Source: Xanthomonas sp. NCPPB 1128 (GTDB lineage: Bacteria; Pseudomonadota; Gammaproteobacteria; Xanthomonadales; Xanthomonadaceae). From it: a DNA stretch of 64,000 nt. Positions within the stretch are counted from its first letter, which is position 1. Every line of letters starts with the position of its first letter. A model generated the notes under the pieces. The model worked only from the letters and a program-made list of their open reading frames with translations, was not told the origin of the DNA and searched no databases. Positions 25,765 to 34,010 of this stretch are shown piece after piece. Position numbers and translations under genes: made by a program. Location: assembly GCF_001043115.1 (NCBI RefSeq), contig NZ_LFME01000020.1, positions 28,884 through 92,883 on the forward strand. The letters run 5' to 3'.

Positions 25765-27282
25765 ATGACCTCCGCTTCAATCCCCGACTCCATTCCCCTG
25801 CCGCGCCGAGGCGCCGCCCTGGCGGCGGTGTGTCTGGCCGCCCTGACGCTGCCGCTCAACTTCTCCGGCGGCGCCGTCGCCACCCCGGCGATCGGCGCGG
25901 CCCTGGGCGGCAGCGCGCTGGCCCTGGCCTGGATCACCAACGCCTTCATGCTCAGCTTCGGCAGCCTGCTGTTGGCGGCCGGCGCGCTCGCCGACCGGCA
26001 TGGGCGGCGCCGGGTGTTCCTCGCCGGCCTGGCGCTGTTCGCCAGCGCCAGCCTGGGCGTGGCCGTGGCCGGCTCGGTCGCGGCGATCGACCTGTGGCGG
26101 GCGCTGCAGGGCGTCGGTGCCGCCGCCGCGCTCGCCGCCGGCACCGCGGCGCTGGCCCAGCTGTACACCGGCGTGGCGCGCACGCGCGCGTTCAGCCTGC
26201 TCGGCACCACCTTCGGCACCGGCCTGGCGTTCGGCCCGCTGGCCGCCGGCGCCCTGAGCGAACGGCTCGGCTGGCGCGCGATCTTCGTCGGCGTGGCCGC
26301 GGTCGCGGCGCTGGCGTGGGCACTGGCTGCGCGCTGGCTGCCGGCCTCGCGCGCTCCGGACGCCGGTCCGCCGGATCGCGCCGGCGCGCTGTGTTTCAGC
26401 GCGGCGCTGGCGCTGTTCACCGCCGGCCTGATCCAGGGCCCGCACAGCGGCTGGGGCAGCGCCGCGACGCTGGCTTTGCTCGGAACCGCCGCCCTGCTGT
26501 TGCTCGCCTTCGTCTGGATCGAACGGCGCCGCCGGCATCCGCTGCTGGACCTGAGCCTGTTCCGCTACCGGCGCTTCGTCGGCGTGCAGTTGCTGCCGGT
26601 CGCCACCTGCTACAGCTACGTGGTGCTGCTGGTGCTGCTGCCGCTGCGCATGATCGGCGTGGACGGCACGCCGGCTGCCAGTGCCGGCCTGACGCTGCTG
26701 GCGTTGTCGGCGCCGATGCTGTTGGTGCCGAGCCTGGCCGCCGCATTGGCGCAGCGCATCGCCCCGGCCTGGCTGTCCGCGGCCGGCTTGGCGGCGGCCG
26801 CGGCCGGCCTGTGCTGGTTGGGCGCACGACCGCCGGCGCAGGCGCTGCCGGCGCTGCTGCTGATCGGCGCCGGCACCGCCCTGCCCTGGGGCCTGATGGA
26901 TGCGCTGTCGGTCAGCGTGGTGCCGACCGAACGCGCCGGCATGGCCGCCGGCCTGTTCGGCACCCTGCGCGTGGCCGGCGAAGGCATCGCCCTGGCCAGC
27001 GTGGCGGCCTTGCTGGCGGCGTTGCTGCAGGTGCGGCTGGCCGCGGTCGCGCCGCTGCTGCCGAACGCGACCCTGGCAGAGATCGCGCAGCGGCTGGTCG
27101 CCGGCGATCTGGCGGCATCCATGCAGGACGGTGCGCTGTCCGCGGCGCAATTGCGCCTGGCCTACACCGCGGCCTTCGGCACGCTCACCCGGGTGCTGGC
27201 AGCGATCACCGCGCTGGCGGCGATCGCGATCTGCGTGCTGCTCGGGCGCTCGCCGCAGGACGCGGTGGATGGGGGCCGCTGA
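25765..27282 (+). CDS. MFS drug-efflux transporter, DHA2 (14-TM) type
   Basis: The 505-residue membrane protein starts MTSASIPDSIPLPRRGAALA. It has roughly 14 hydrophobic helices, an MFS motif A-like loop GALADRHGRRRVFLAG after helix 2 and a motif C-like stretch GTTFGTGLAFGPLAAGALSE in helix 5. The length and helix count fit the DHA2/EmrB-QacA group of proton-driven multidrug exporters. The divergent LysR gene and shared palindrome suggest inducible expression. Substrates cannot be predicted. Confidence 0.93.
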   Translation: MTSASIPDSIPLPRRGAALAAVCLAALTLPLNFSGGAVATPAIGAALGGSALALAWITNAFMLSFGSLLLAAGALADRHGRRRVFLAGLALFASASLGVAVAGSVAAIDLWRALQGVGAAAALAAGTAALAQLYTGVARTRAFSLLGTTFGTGLAFGPLAAGALSERLGWRAIFVGVAAVAALAWALAARWLPASRAPDAGPPDRAGALCFSAALALFTAGLIQGPHSGWGSAATLALLGTAALLLLAFVWIERRRRHPLLDLSLFRYRRFVGVQLLPVATCYSYVVLLVLLPLRMIGVDGTPAASAGLTLLALSAPMLLVPSLAAALAQRIAPAWLSAAGLAAAAAGLCWLGARPPAQALPALLLIGAGTALPWGLMDALSVSVVPTERAGMAAGLFGTLRVAGEGIALASVAALLAALLQVRLAAVAPLLPNATLAEIAQRLVAGDLAASMQDGALSAAQLRLAYTAAFGTLTRVLAAITALAAIAICVLLGRSPQDAVDGGR

Positions 27283-27355
27283 TCGCGATGGGAGACACCC
27301 CTTGAAGACCGGAAATGCCCGTCGCGACTACAAACGATGCGAAGGTCCTGTCGCC

Positions 27356-27420
27356 GTAGGAGCGGCTTCAGCCGCGACGGGCGTTACCGACATCCCGGTC
27401 GCGGCTGAAGCCGCTCCTAC
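27356..27420. repeat. REP pair (BIME-like), GTAG family
   Basis: A GTAGGAGCGGCTTCAGCCGC unit (27356-27378) faces its complement (27398-27420) across 19 bases, between the MFS and flavoprotein stops. Such a long hairpin may also terminate or stabilise both convergent transcripts. Confidence 0.88.
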
Positions 27421-27473
27421 AATGAGGTCACGGCTGCGCCGCGCGCAACCGCGGCAGGCATGCGCCGCGGCGC

Positions 27474-28898
27474 TCAATGGACGGTGGCTACCGGCAACTC
27501 CAGCGCCAGCAGCACCTGCGCGGTCTGCTGCGCCTGCACCCGCAGCTCGGGGATCGCCAGGCTTTCCCACAGACTGCCGATGCGCAGGCTGCCGAGCACG
27601 CGGATGCGTGGCGTAGCGTGGCCGTCGGCATCGAGCAGCGCGCCGTCGGCGGCACTGCCCACGCCGATGCCGTGCGGCCCCGGCTGCGCATGGCCGCAGC
27701 CGAGCAACTGGTGCAGCAGCGGATTGCGCATGGTCTGCGCGCGCAGTTCGACGCCGGTGGCGTTGATCACGCAGTGGGCGTCGAGCTGCAGTGGCGCGCC
27801 GTCGGCGCCCATGCCGTTGACCTGCACGCAGGCGCCGACCGGGAATACCGTGTCCAGCCGCGCGCGGTGCAGGCGTAACTGGCCGACCCGGCGCATCGCC
27901 TGCAGTTGCGCGAAGACCGGCGCGGCGATGCGATGCCGGTGCACGTCCCAGTAGCGCACTACGTGGCGCAGGAAGCGGCGCTGCTCGGCGACCGACAGCG
28001 ACTGCCACAGCGCCTGGCTCAGCGGCCGCACCCGGTCCATCACGCTCTGCCAGGGCTGGCCCTGTGCCTGCGCCGCGGCGGCATGGCGACGCAGCGCGCG
28101 CACGCGCTGGCGCAGCGGCATCGCCAGCAGCGCCTGCGCATCGAAGTCGGCCGGCGCGCCATGTGCGGCATGCGGCAACGGCAGCAGTGCGTGCCGCGAG
28201 ACCACGTGCACCGGGCCGCGGTGCGCGTTGGCCAGCAGGGTCAGCACGCTGTCGGCCATGCTCAGGCCGGAGCCGACGATGCAGACCGTGGCCTCGCGCG
28301 GAATGGCCTGCAGCTGCGCGTAGTCCCAGGCCTCGATCCGCGACGGCGCATCGAGACCGGGGGCGCCGCGCGCCGGCAACGGGCGCAAGCTGTTGCCCAG
28401 CGCCAGCACGGTGGCGCCGGCGTGCAGCTGGCGGCCATCGTGCAACTGCAGGCGTTGCGTGCCGGTCGGCTGCGGATGCAACGCCAGCACCCGCGCCTGG
28501 CGCCATTGCAGCCGCGCCGGCCCGGCGGCCTGCGCCTGCTGCAGGCGCGCGCGCAGGTAGGCGGCGTAATGGCGGCGTTGCACGTAGGCCTCGGCCAACG
28601 CCGCGCGCGACAGCTGCGGATACAGCGCCTGCTGCTGCAACCAGTCGAGGAAGTCGTCGGGCGCCTCGGCGAAGGCGCTCATGCGCCCGGCCGTCACGTT
28701 CAACAGGTGCTCGGGACACGGCGTCGCATAGGCCACGCCCTGCGCCAGCGCCGGCTGCGACTCGATCAGTTGCACGCGCAGCGCCGCGCCGGCCTGGCGC
28801 AGCAACTGCAAGGCGACCAGCACGCCGGCCGCGCCACCGCCGACGATGGCGATGTCGCAGTCGTCGTCGACCGGGTCGCTGGGGACAAGTTCACTCAT
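27474..28898 (-). CDS. FAD/NAD(P)-binding protein
   Basis: The 474-residue protein starts MSELVPSDPVDDDCDIAIVG; the frame upstream is not supported. The N-terminal dinucleotide-binding fold has GGGAAGVLVALQLL near 21-34, and a second GxGxxx motif (IVGSGLSMADSVLTLL) lies near 200. This is the NAD_binding_9 architecture, found in hydroxylase-like and HI0933-like flavoproteins of unknown substrate. NAIN-type motif INATGVEL is seen near 380. It is soluble and probably cytosolic. It is separated by only 111 bases from the cls gene downstream of whose stop it starts, but no functional link is evident. Confidence 0.85.
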   Translation of the reverse strand: MSELVPSDPVDDDCDIAIVGGGAAGVLVALQLLRQAGAALRVQLIESQPALAQGVAYATPCPEHLLNVTAGRMSAFAEAPDDFLDWLQQQALYPQLSRAALAEAYVQRRHYAAYLRARLQQAQAAGPARLQWRQARVLALHPQPTGTQRLQLHDGRQLHAGATVLALGNSLRPLPARGAPGLDAPSRIEAWDYAQLQAIPREATVCIVGSGLSMADSVLTLLANAHRGPVHVVSRHALLPLPHAAHGAPADFDAQALLAMPLRQRVRALRRHAAAAQAQGQPWQSVMDRVRPLSQALWQSLSVAEQRRFLRHVVRYWDVHRHRIAAPVFAQLQAMRRVGQLRLHRARLDTVFPVGACVQVNGMGADGAPLQLDAHCVINATGVELRAQTMRNPLLHQLLGCGHAQPGPHGIGVGSAADGALLDADGHATPRIRVLGSLRIGSLWESLAIPELRVQAQQTAQVLLALELPVATVH

Positions 28899-29009
28899 GC
28901 GGCGATTGTAAGGGAAGCCCCCACCGGGCCGACCCACGGCTGAGAACCGTCGCGCATGTGCCGGCACCGATCGCGCATGAGCGCGTCATGCGCCTGTCAT
29001 CGGCATGCG

Positions 29010-30428
29010 TCACATCAGGGCATCGGCCAGGCGCGCGATGCCTTCGCGGCTGCGCCGCCAGGCCGGCCGTTTGCGCCAATCCTGCAGCGTCAGCACCCGC
29101 ACATCGGCCAGGTAGTCGGCTTCCACCGCGCGCAACCGCTGCACCACCGCGGCGCTGTAGCACAGCATGCCGACCTCGGCGTTCAACGCGAACGAGCGGA
29201 TGTCCAGGTTGATCGAGCCGACCAGGGCGATGCCTTCGTCCACGCTCAGGTGCTTGGCGTGCAGGAAGCACGGCCGGTACAGCGCGATCTTGACCCCGCT
29301 GCGCAGCAGTTCGTCGTAATAGGCCTCCTGCGCCCAGGCGGTGAGCCGCTGGTTGTTGCTCTCGGACAGGATCAATTGCACGTCCACCCCGGACAGCGCG
29401 GCGATGCGCAGCGCGCTGAGCGTGGCCTCGTCCGGCACGAAATACGGCGTGACCATGACGATGCGCCGCCGCGCCAGATGGATCAACGCGTTGACCGTGT
29501 CGCGCGCGTTCTCGAACGGATACGCCGGCCCGCTGGGCAACAGCTGCGTGGCGACACCGCCGCCGTGGATGGCGGCGGGCGCGACCACGCTCAGGCGCTG
29601 CCCGGTCTCGATGAACCAGTCGCTGGCGAATACCGCTTCCAGATGCGCCACCACCGGCCCCTGCACCCGCGCCACCAGTTCACGGTTGGGATGACCAGGC
29701 ACGAACTGCGGCTCGGCCAGGTTCTGCGAGCCGATGTAGCCGACACGGTTGTCGATCACCGCGATCTTGCGGTGGTTGCGCAGGTCCATGCGGCCGCTGC
29801 GGCGCCAGCGCAGCCCGCCCGGCAACAGCGCCTGCACCTCGACCCCGGCCGCGTGCAGGCGCTTGCGATAGCGGCGCAGGCCACGACGGCCGCCACGCGC
29901 ATCCAGCAGCAGCCGGCAGCGCACGCCGCGTGCGGCGGCGCGCAGCAGCGCCGCGCTCACCGCATCGCCGACCGCGTCGTCGAACATCAGGTAGTACAGC
30001 AGGTGCACGCGCTCGACCGCCGCGTCGATATCGTCGATCAGCGCCTGCAGCGAGGACGCGTAGCGATCCAGCAATTCCACGCTGTTGCCGTGGGTCGGCA
30101 TGAAGTCGCCCTGGCGTTCGACCAGCGGCACCACCTCGGCGACCACGGTGTCGGCCGGTGGCGCCCAGCGCAGCGCGGTCAGCGGCACCTGCTGCTCGCG
30201 GATCACCTGCGAGGCCAGCGCCTGGCGGCGGATGCGCTCGCGCGACAGCCAGGGGTGGCCGAGCAACAGGTACAGCGGCAGCCCCAGCAGCGGCACGAAG
30301 CCCACCAGCAACAGCCAGCTGCGCGCCGCACCCGGCGTGGTGCGGGTGGGAATCCACAACAGCGCCACCAGCCGGATCAACCAGTCCAGCGCCAGCAGCC
30401 ACGTGCCTTCCAACCAGACCGGCAGCAT
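29010..30428 (-). CDS. cls: cardiolipin synthase, ClsA type
   Basis: The 472-residue protein has two N-terminal membrane helices (about 8-26 and 38-58) and two PLD catalytic motifs: HRKIAVIDNRVGYIGSQNL near 214 and HAKHLSVDEGIALVGSINLD near 390. It condenses two phosphatidylglycerol molecules to cardiolipin and glycerol at the inner membrane. The domain order matches ClsA (about 480 residues). This is the second cls in the window, besides clsB at 15256, which lacks the membrane helices. Confidence 0.95.
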   Translation of the reverse strand: MLPVWLEGTWLLALDWLIRLVALLWIPTRTTPGAARSWLLLVGFVPLLGLPLYLLLGHPWLSRERIRRQALASQVIREQQVPLTALRWAPPADTVVAEVVPLVERQGDFMPTHGNSVELLDRYASSLQALIDDIDAAVERVHLLYYLMFDDAVGDAVSAALLRAAARGVRCRLLLDARGGRRGLRRYRKRLHAAGVEVQALLPGGLRWRRSGRMDLRNHRKIAVIDNRVGYIGSQNLAEPQFVPGHPNRELVARVQGPVVAHLEAVFASDWFIETGQRLSVVAPAAIHGGGVATQLLPSGPAYPFENARDTVNALIHLARRRIVMVTPYFVPDEATLSALRIAALSGVDVQLILSESNNQRLTAWAQEAYYDELLRSGVKIALYRPCFLHAKHLSVDEGIALVGSINLDIRSFALNAEVGMLCYSAAVVQRLRAVEADYLADVRVLTLQDWRKRPAWRRSREGIARLADALM

Positions 30429-30529
30429 CGCGATCCTCGCAACCCAGGTCGCCCGATTCTGCGGACTGTGCCGGCAAACGCAACCATAGCCGCATCAACA
30501 GCGGGTTTTTCCATGCCCCAGACGCACGA

Positions 30530-30549
30530 AACCCGCCTTGCGGCGGGTT
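30530..30549 (-). terminator. terminator of the rpmB-rpmG operon
   Basis: AACCCGCC at 30530-30537 pairs with GGCGGGTT at 30542-30549 around a 4-base loop, 38 bases after the rpmG stop. On the bottom strand it ends in only three T residues. Confidence 0.7.
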
Positions 30550-30587
30550 CCGTGTGCAACGTGGTCAGCGATCCGAGGATCAGCCGA

Positions 30588-30752
30588 TCACTTGATCTTG
30601 CCTTCCTTGTACAGGACGTGCTTGCGCACGACCGGATCGTACTTGAGGAATTCCATCTTCCCCGGGGTGTTCTTCTTGTTCTTGTCCGTGGTGTAGAAGT
30701 GGCCGGTACCGGCCGAGGAAATCATACGGACCTTATCGCGCTTGCCTGCCAT
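30588..30752 (-). CDS. rpmG: 50S ribosomal protein L33
   Basis: The 54-residue product reads [20 protein letters not shown] at its start and ends in [10 protein letters not shown], matching L33, a basic protein of the large subunit near the E site. It lacks the paired CxxC zinc ribbons, so it is the zinc-independent form. It follows rpmB by 13 bases in one operon and ends at a hairpin terminator. Confidence 0.97.
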   Translation of the reverse strand: MAGKRDKVRMISSAGTGHFYTTDKNKKNTPGKMEFLKYDPVVRKHVLYKEGKIK

Positions 30753-30765
30753 GATGCTCTACTCC

Positions 30766-31002
30766 TCAGACCTTTTCGCCGCGCGCACGCAGCTCAGCCA
30801 GAACGGTGTCGATGCCGTTCTTGTCGATGGTGCGCAGCGCGTGCGCGGAAACCTTCAGCTTGACCCAGCGGTTCTCGCTGGCGACCCAGAAGCGGCGCTC
30901 GTGCAGGTTGGGCAGGAAACGACGGCGGGTCTTGTTGTTGGCGTGGGAGACGTTGTTACCCGTCTGCACACGCTTGCCGGACACTTGGCATACGCGGGAC
31001 AT
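30766..31002 (-). CDS. rpmB: 50S ribosomal protein L28
   Basis: The 78-residue product starts [20 protein letters not shown] and contains [17 protein letters not shown], diagnostic for L28. The start 72 bases upstream in the same frame is not used, since L28 starts at MSR. rpmB-rpmG is the standard bacterial order. The 276-base region upstream (31003-31278) should hold its promoter; no other gene is seen there. Confidence 0.97.
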   Translation of the reverse strand: MSRVCQVSGKRVQTGNNVSHANNKTRRRFLPNLHERRFWVASENRWVKLKVSAHALRTIDKNGIDTVLAELRARGEKV

Positions 31003-31278
31003 TGCGCACCTCGATAGTAGTTTGGTCGCCCATAGCCTGGGAGACGGCGGCCCCGGCAGCCTTGCGGCCACCACGCGACGTGGGAAATCAAACGGTTACG
31101 CTGGAAAGGCCGGCCGGAGATCGCGCATCCGGCCGCCGGCCCCGACCTCGTCGGGCACAGCGAGCCGCGCATTATGCAGGCGATCAAGGGCTTGTGCAAG
31201 TTGTCCACAGGCAGCCCGTCTTCCAGCCGGGCAGCACGCGGCCTCGCGCACCGCTGGCCCGGCTGGCGCGATCGCCGG

Positions 31279-32184
31279 CTAGGCGGGGTCGGGCCCCAGC
31301 ACCTCCACCGCCCACTCGATGAACGCGCGCAGCCGCTGGCTCATATGCCGGTTGGGCGCGAACATCAGGTGCATCGGCATCGGCGGCAACTGCCAGTCCT
31401 GTAGCAGCGGCCGCAGCGCGCCCTCGGCCACGTGCGGTGCGGCCATGTAGGACGGCAACACGACCACGCCCAACCCCGCCAGGCCGGCGGCCAGATAGGC
31501 GTTGCCATCGTCGAAGCCGACCTGATAGCGGCCCTGCACCTCGCACTGCTCCTCGCCGCGCCGCGCCTGGAAGCGGCGCGCGCGGCCGCTGCGCGGGCTG
31601 AGGAAACCCACCGTGTGATGCGTCGGCCCGTCCAGCGCGCGCGGGTGATCGGGCACGCCGTGCCGGTGCAGGTACGCCGGGCTGGCGTGGAAGCCCAGCG
31701 GCAGGCTGGCCAGTGGCCGCGCCACCAGCGCCGGATCGGCCGGCGCGCCGCCGCGGATCACGCAGTCGACCTGGTCGGCGATCACGTCGACCTCGCGGTC
31801 GCTCACGCCCACGTCGAGCTGGATCTGCGGGTAGCGGGCATGGAAGTCGGGCAACGCCGGCACCAGCCGCAATCGCGCATACGGGCCTGGCACGTCGATG
31901 CGCAGGCGCCCGCGCGGTGCCGCCGCGGCGCTGCCCAGGCCGGCCTCCACTTCTTCCAGCTCGGCCAGCAGGCGGGCAATGCGTGGGTAGTAGGCGGCCC
32001 CGTCGGTGGTGACGCTGACCCGGCGGGTGGTGCGGTGGAGCAGGCGCAGCCGCAGGTGCGCCTCCAATTGCTGCACCAGTTGGGTCACGGTCGTGCGGCT
32101 GAGCTGCAGGGTGTGCGCGGCGCGGGTGAAGCTGCCGGTCTCGACCACGCACGCGAACGCCCGCATCGCCTCGAATCGGTCCAT
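31279..32184 (-). CDS. LysR family transcriptional regulator
   Basis: The 301-residue protein starts MDRFEAMRAFACVVETGSFT, with the helix-turn-helix at LQLSRTTVTQLVQQLEAHLR and the wing RTTRRVSVTTDG. The substrate domain begins GRLRIDVPGPYARL near 91. It is a DmlR/CrgA-type regulator, similar in plan to the one at 24768. It diverges from the RidA-like gene, with a palindrome just upstream of its own start, and probably regulates that gene and itself. Confidence 0.94.
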   Translation of the reverse strand: MDRFEAMRAFACVVETGSFTRAAHTLQLSRTTVTQLVQQLEAHLRLRLLHRTTRRVSVTTDGAAYYPRIARLLAELEEVEAGLGSAAAAPRGRLRIDVPGPYARLRLVPALPDFHARYPQIQLDVGVSDREVDVIADQVDCVIRGGAPADPALVARPLASLPLGFHASPAYLHRHGVPDHPRALDGPTHHTVGFLSPRSGRARRFQARRGEEQCEVQGRYQVGFDDGNAYLAAGLAGLGVVVLPSYMAAPHVAEGALRPLLQDWQLPPMPMHLMFAPNRHMSQRLRAFIEWAVEVLGPDPA

Positions 32185-32197
32185 CGGCCGCTCCCGC

Positions 32198-32218
32198 GAT
32201 TGTTTTGAATCCACAATC
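32198..32218. promoter_or_regulatory. probable LysR operator (GATTGT-N9-ACAATC)
   Basis: A perfect 6-bp inverted repeat with a 9-base spacer lies 14 bases upstream of the LysR gene in an AT-rich patch and about 105 bases from the RidA-like start. The T-N11-A spacing of LysR boxes can be placed within it. Confidence 0.55.
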
Positions 32219-32322
32219 AATCTAGATGGATCATTACAGTTTATCCAGACAACGGTACCGGCCACGATGGCGACTCCGGCATGCGCAGCGCGCTGCCCCT
32301 GTGTGGTGTGTGGAGTGTCCCC

Positions 32323-32712
32323 ATGTCCCACCGCGACGTCGTCTTTCCCGCCGGCCGCCAGGCGCTGTACGCGCGCAACCGCTACTCGCCGGCGATCCGC
32401 TGCAATGGCTTGCTGTTCGTCTCCGGCCAGGTCGGCAGCCGCGAGGACGGCTCGCCCGAGCCGGAGTTCGCCGCGCAGGTGCGCCGCGCCTTCGACAACC
32501 TCAACGCGGTGCTGGCCGCCGCCGGCTGCACGTTCGACGACGTGATCGACGCGACCGTGTTCCTGGTCGATCCGGAACGGAACTTCGCCACCGCCTGGGC
32601 GATCGTGCCCGAGTACTGGGGTGAGGCGCCGCACCCCACCCTGACCGGCATCGGCGTGACCTGGTTGTCCGGCTTCCAGTTCGAGATCAAGGTGATCGCG
32701 AAGCTGCCCTGA
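32323..32712 (+). CDS. RidA/YjgF-family protein
   Basis: The 129-residue protein starts MSHRDVVFPAGRQALYARNR; an in-frame ATG 42 bases upstream lacks family similarity. Features: YSPAIRCNGLLFVSGQVG near 18-35, DNLNAVLAAAGCTFDDVIDATVFL near 60-83 and a C-terminal IKVIAKLP. RidA proteins hydrolyse reactive enamine/imine intermediates, but the strictly conserved Arg of archetypal RidA (near residue 105) is not obvious here, as in the Rid subfamilies, so the activity may differ. It probably responds to the divergent LysR regulator. Confidence 0.9.
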   Translation: MSHRDVVFPAGRQALYARNRYSPAIRCNGLLFVSGQVGSREDGSPEPEFAAQVRRAFDNLNAVLAAAGCTFDDVIDATVFLVDPERNFATAWAIVPEYWGEAPHPTLTGIGVTWLSGFQFEIKVIAKLP

Positions 32713-32722
32713 GCGCGGCAGG

Positions 32723-33460
32723 TCAATCGTACGGCGGCACCGTGGCGTAACGGATCACGTCCAACGCAGCCTCCGGATCGCAGGCGTACAGTCCCGCGCC
32801 CCATGCTGCGTTCAATTCCACACAGGCCCATCCATGTTGAGCGATCAATCCCACATCGATCACGATGGCCCGCGGTAGATCAACCGAGACGTCCTCGAGC
32901 AGTTGCTGGACGAAACCGAGCATGTCCCGGTCTTCTTCGTCACTGCTTTCAAAACCGCTATCGCGTTGTAATTCGCCATCGCGACAGTACAGCGAGAACG
33001 TTCGCACTTCACGGTCGAGCACGAAACAGCGGAATTCGCTCTGCCAATGCACGACCTCCGAAACAAGGACCGGCATATCGTCATCGTAGTCGTTTGGCAG
33101 GGCCGAACCCAAGTACACACCGGCAGGAAAGCTTTTGTCGTTTGGCGGTTTGATGAAAGCTGGTGAGGTTCGCTGGCGCGCCTCAGCCAGCGTCGTCAGG
33201 ACGATTTTCCGTCGTCGATACGTCTGCGGCAGTCGCACCAGCCAGTCTTCTGGTGGATCTAACAGCGTTACCCCTAACTTCTCAGCGAATGTTGGACCGA
33301 ATAATGCCTCGGCATATAGCACGGGCGACTCAACATCACGCAATGCATCGGGGATGACCCACCCGGCGAGCCGTTCAATACGCCATCCACGCCCCGCCGC
33401 AACCTTCCATAGCGCACGCGAGTCCTCGGTCTGCCGTGGCGTCATGAGCAGCGTGGGCAT
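32723..33460 (-). CDS. ATP-grasp domain protein (DUF4343-like)
   Basis: The 245-residue product starts MPTLLMTPRQTEDSRALWKV, with AGGAAAG spaced six bases before this ATG; the ATG six bases upstream would be too close. Pattern elements include AFIKPPNDKSFPAGVY, VHWQSEFRCFVLDREV and the C-terminal VIDVGLI...ACVELNAAWGAGLYACDPEAAL, typical of the ATP-grasp nucleotide/metal site (D and E-x-N). These form carboxylate-amine bonds; the substrate is unknown. Codon use is less GC-biased than its neighbours (many AAC/ATC/GAA and A/T-ending codons), suggesting recent acquisition. It converges with the RidA-like gene. Confidence 0.82.
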   Translation of the reverse strand: MPTLLMTPRQTEDSRALWKVAAGRGWRIERLAGWVIPDALRDVESPVLYAEALFGPTFAEKLGVTLLDPPEDWLVRLPQTYRRRKIVLTTLAEARQRTSPAFIKPPNDKSFPAGVYLGSALPNDYDDDMPVLVSEVVHWQSEFRCFVLDREVRTFSLYCRDGELQRDSGFESSDEEDRDMLGFVQQLLEDVSVDLPRAIVIDVGLIAQHGWACVELNAAWGAGLYACDPEAALDVIRYATVPPYD

Positions 33461-33615
33461 TGGCATCTTTCCTGGACGGGTGGTGGACGGTAGGAAACGC
33501 AAGGATATCTGGACGAGGCAGGCGCATCGGCGGTCTTGGTGGACTTGCCGGCGAGATCGATAGGCGCAGGTTGATATTGTGTCCGCGCGGAGACGCTTGC
33601 TAGTCTGCTGGCCTC

Positions 33616-33954
33616 ATGCGCCGCCTGTTCCGTCCACTGCGTACCTCCCTGCTGATGCTGCTGCTGGCGGCGTTCGTGGTCGTGCCGGTGGCCGATGCAC
33701 TGGCCTGCGCGCTGGAGCCGGAATCGGCCGATGCGGTGCACGCGCCCGCCGCGGCGCATGCCGATGGCGACGACAGCGACGCCAAGCATGCCGGCGCCTG
33801 CAGCCACAACCATTGCCATCACTCGAATCTGAGCCTGCCGGCCAGCGCCCTCGCCGTGTTCGGCGCGCCGCGACCGGCACGCTGGATGCAGGTCGTCGAC
33901 GCTTCCCCTGCGGGCGTCGCCCAGGACGGATTGAAGCGCCCGCCCAGAGCGTGA
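33616..33954 (+). CDS. czcI: CzcI-like small periplasmic protein
   Basis: The 112-residue protein starts MRRLFRPLRTSLLMLLLAAF with a signal peptide to about residue 29. The mature part carries a His/Asp/Cys-rich block (HADGDDSDAKHAGACSHNHCHH, split here as HADGDDSDAKHAG and ACSHNHCHH) suited to metal binding. Small proteins of this type precede czcCBA in metal-resistance operons as CzcI. It lies 56 bases before the CzcC gene and is likely cotranscribed. The gene symbol rests on context and His-richness more than on strong similarity. Confidence 0.75.
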   Translation: MRRLFRPLRTSLLMLLLAAFVVVPVADALACALEPESADAVHAPAAAHADGDDSDAKHAGACSHNHCHHSNLSLPASALAVFGAPRPARWMQVVDASPAGVAQDGLKRPPRA

Positions 33955-34010
33955 GTTGAGCGTGTCCCGCGATCGCGGGTTTCCGTTTCCCTCATCTCTG
34001 GAATTTCCTC

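Noticed and set aside
31201..31209. DnaA-box-like TTGTCCACA upstream of rpmB
   Set aside because: Single copy with one mismatch and no AT-rich unwinding element or dnaA nearby; parAB-rsmG is 15 kb away, so an origin here is unsupported.
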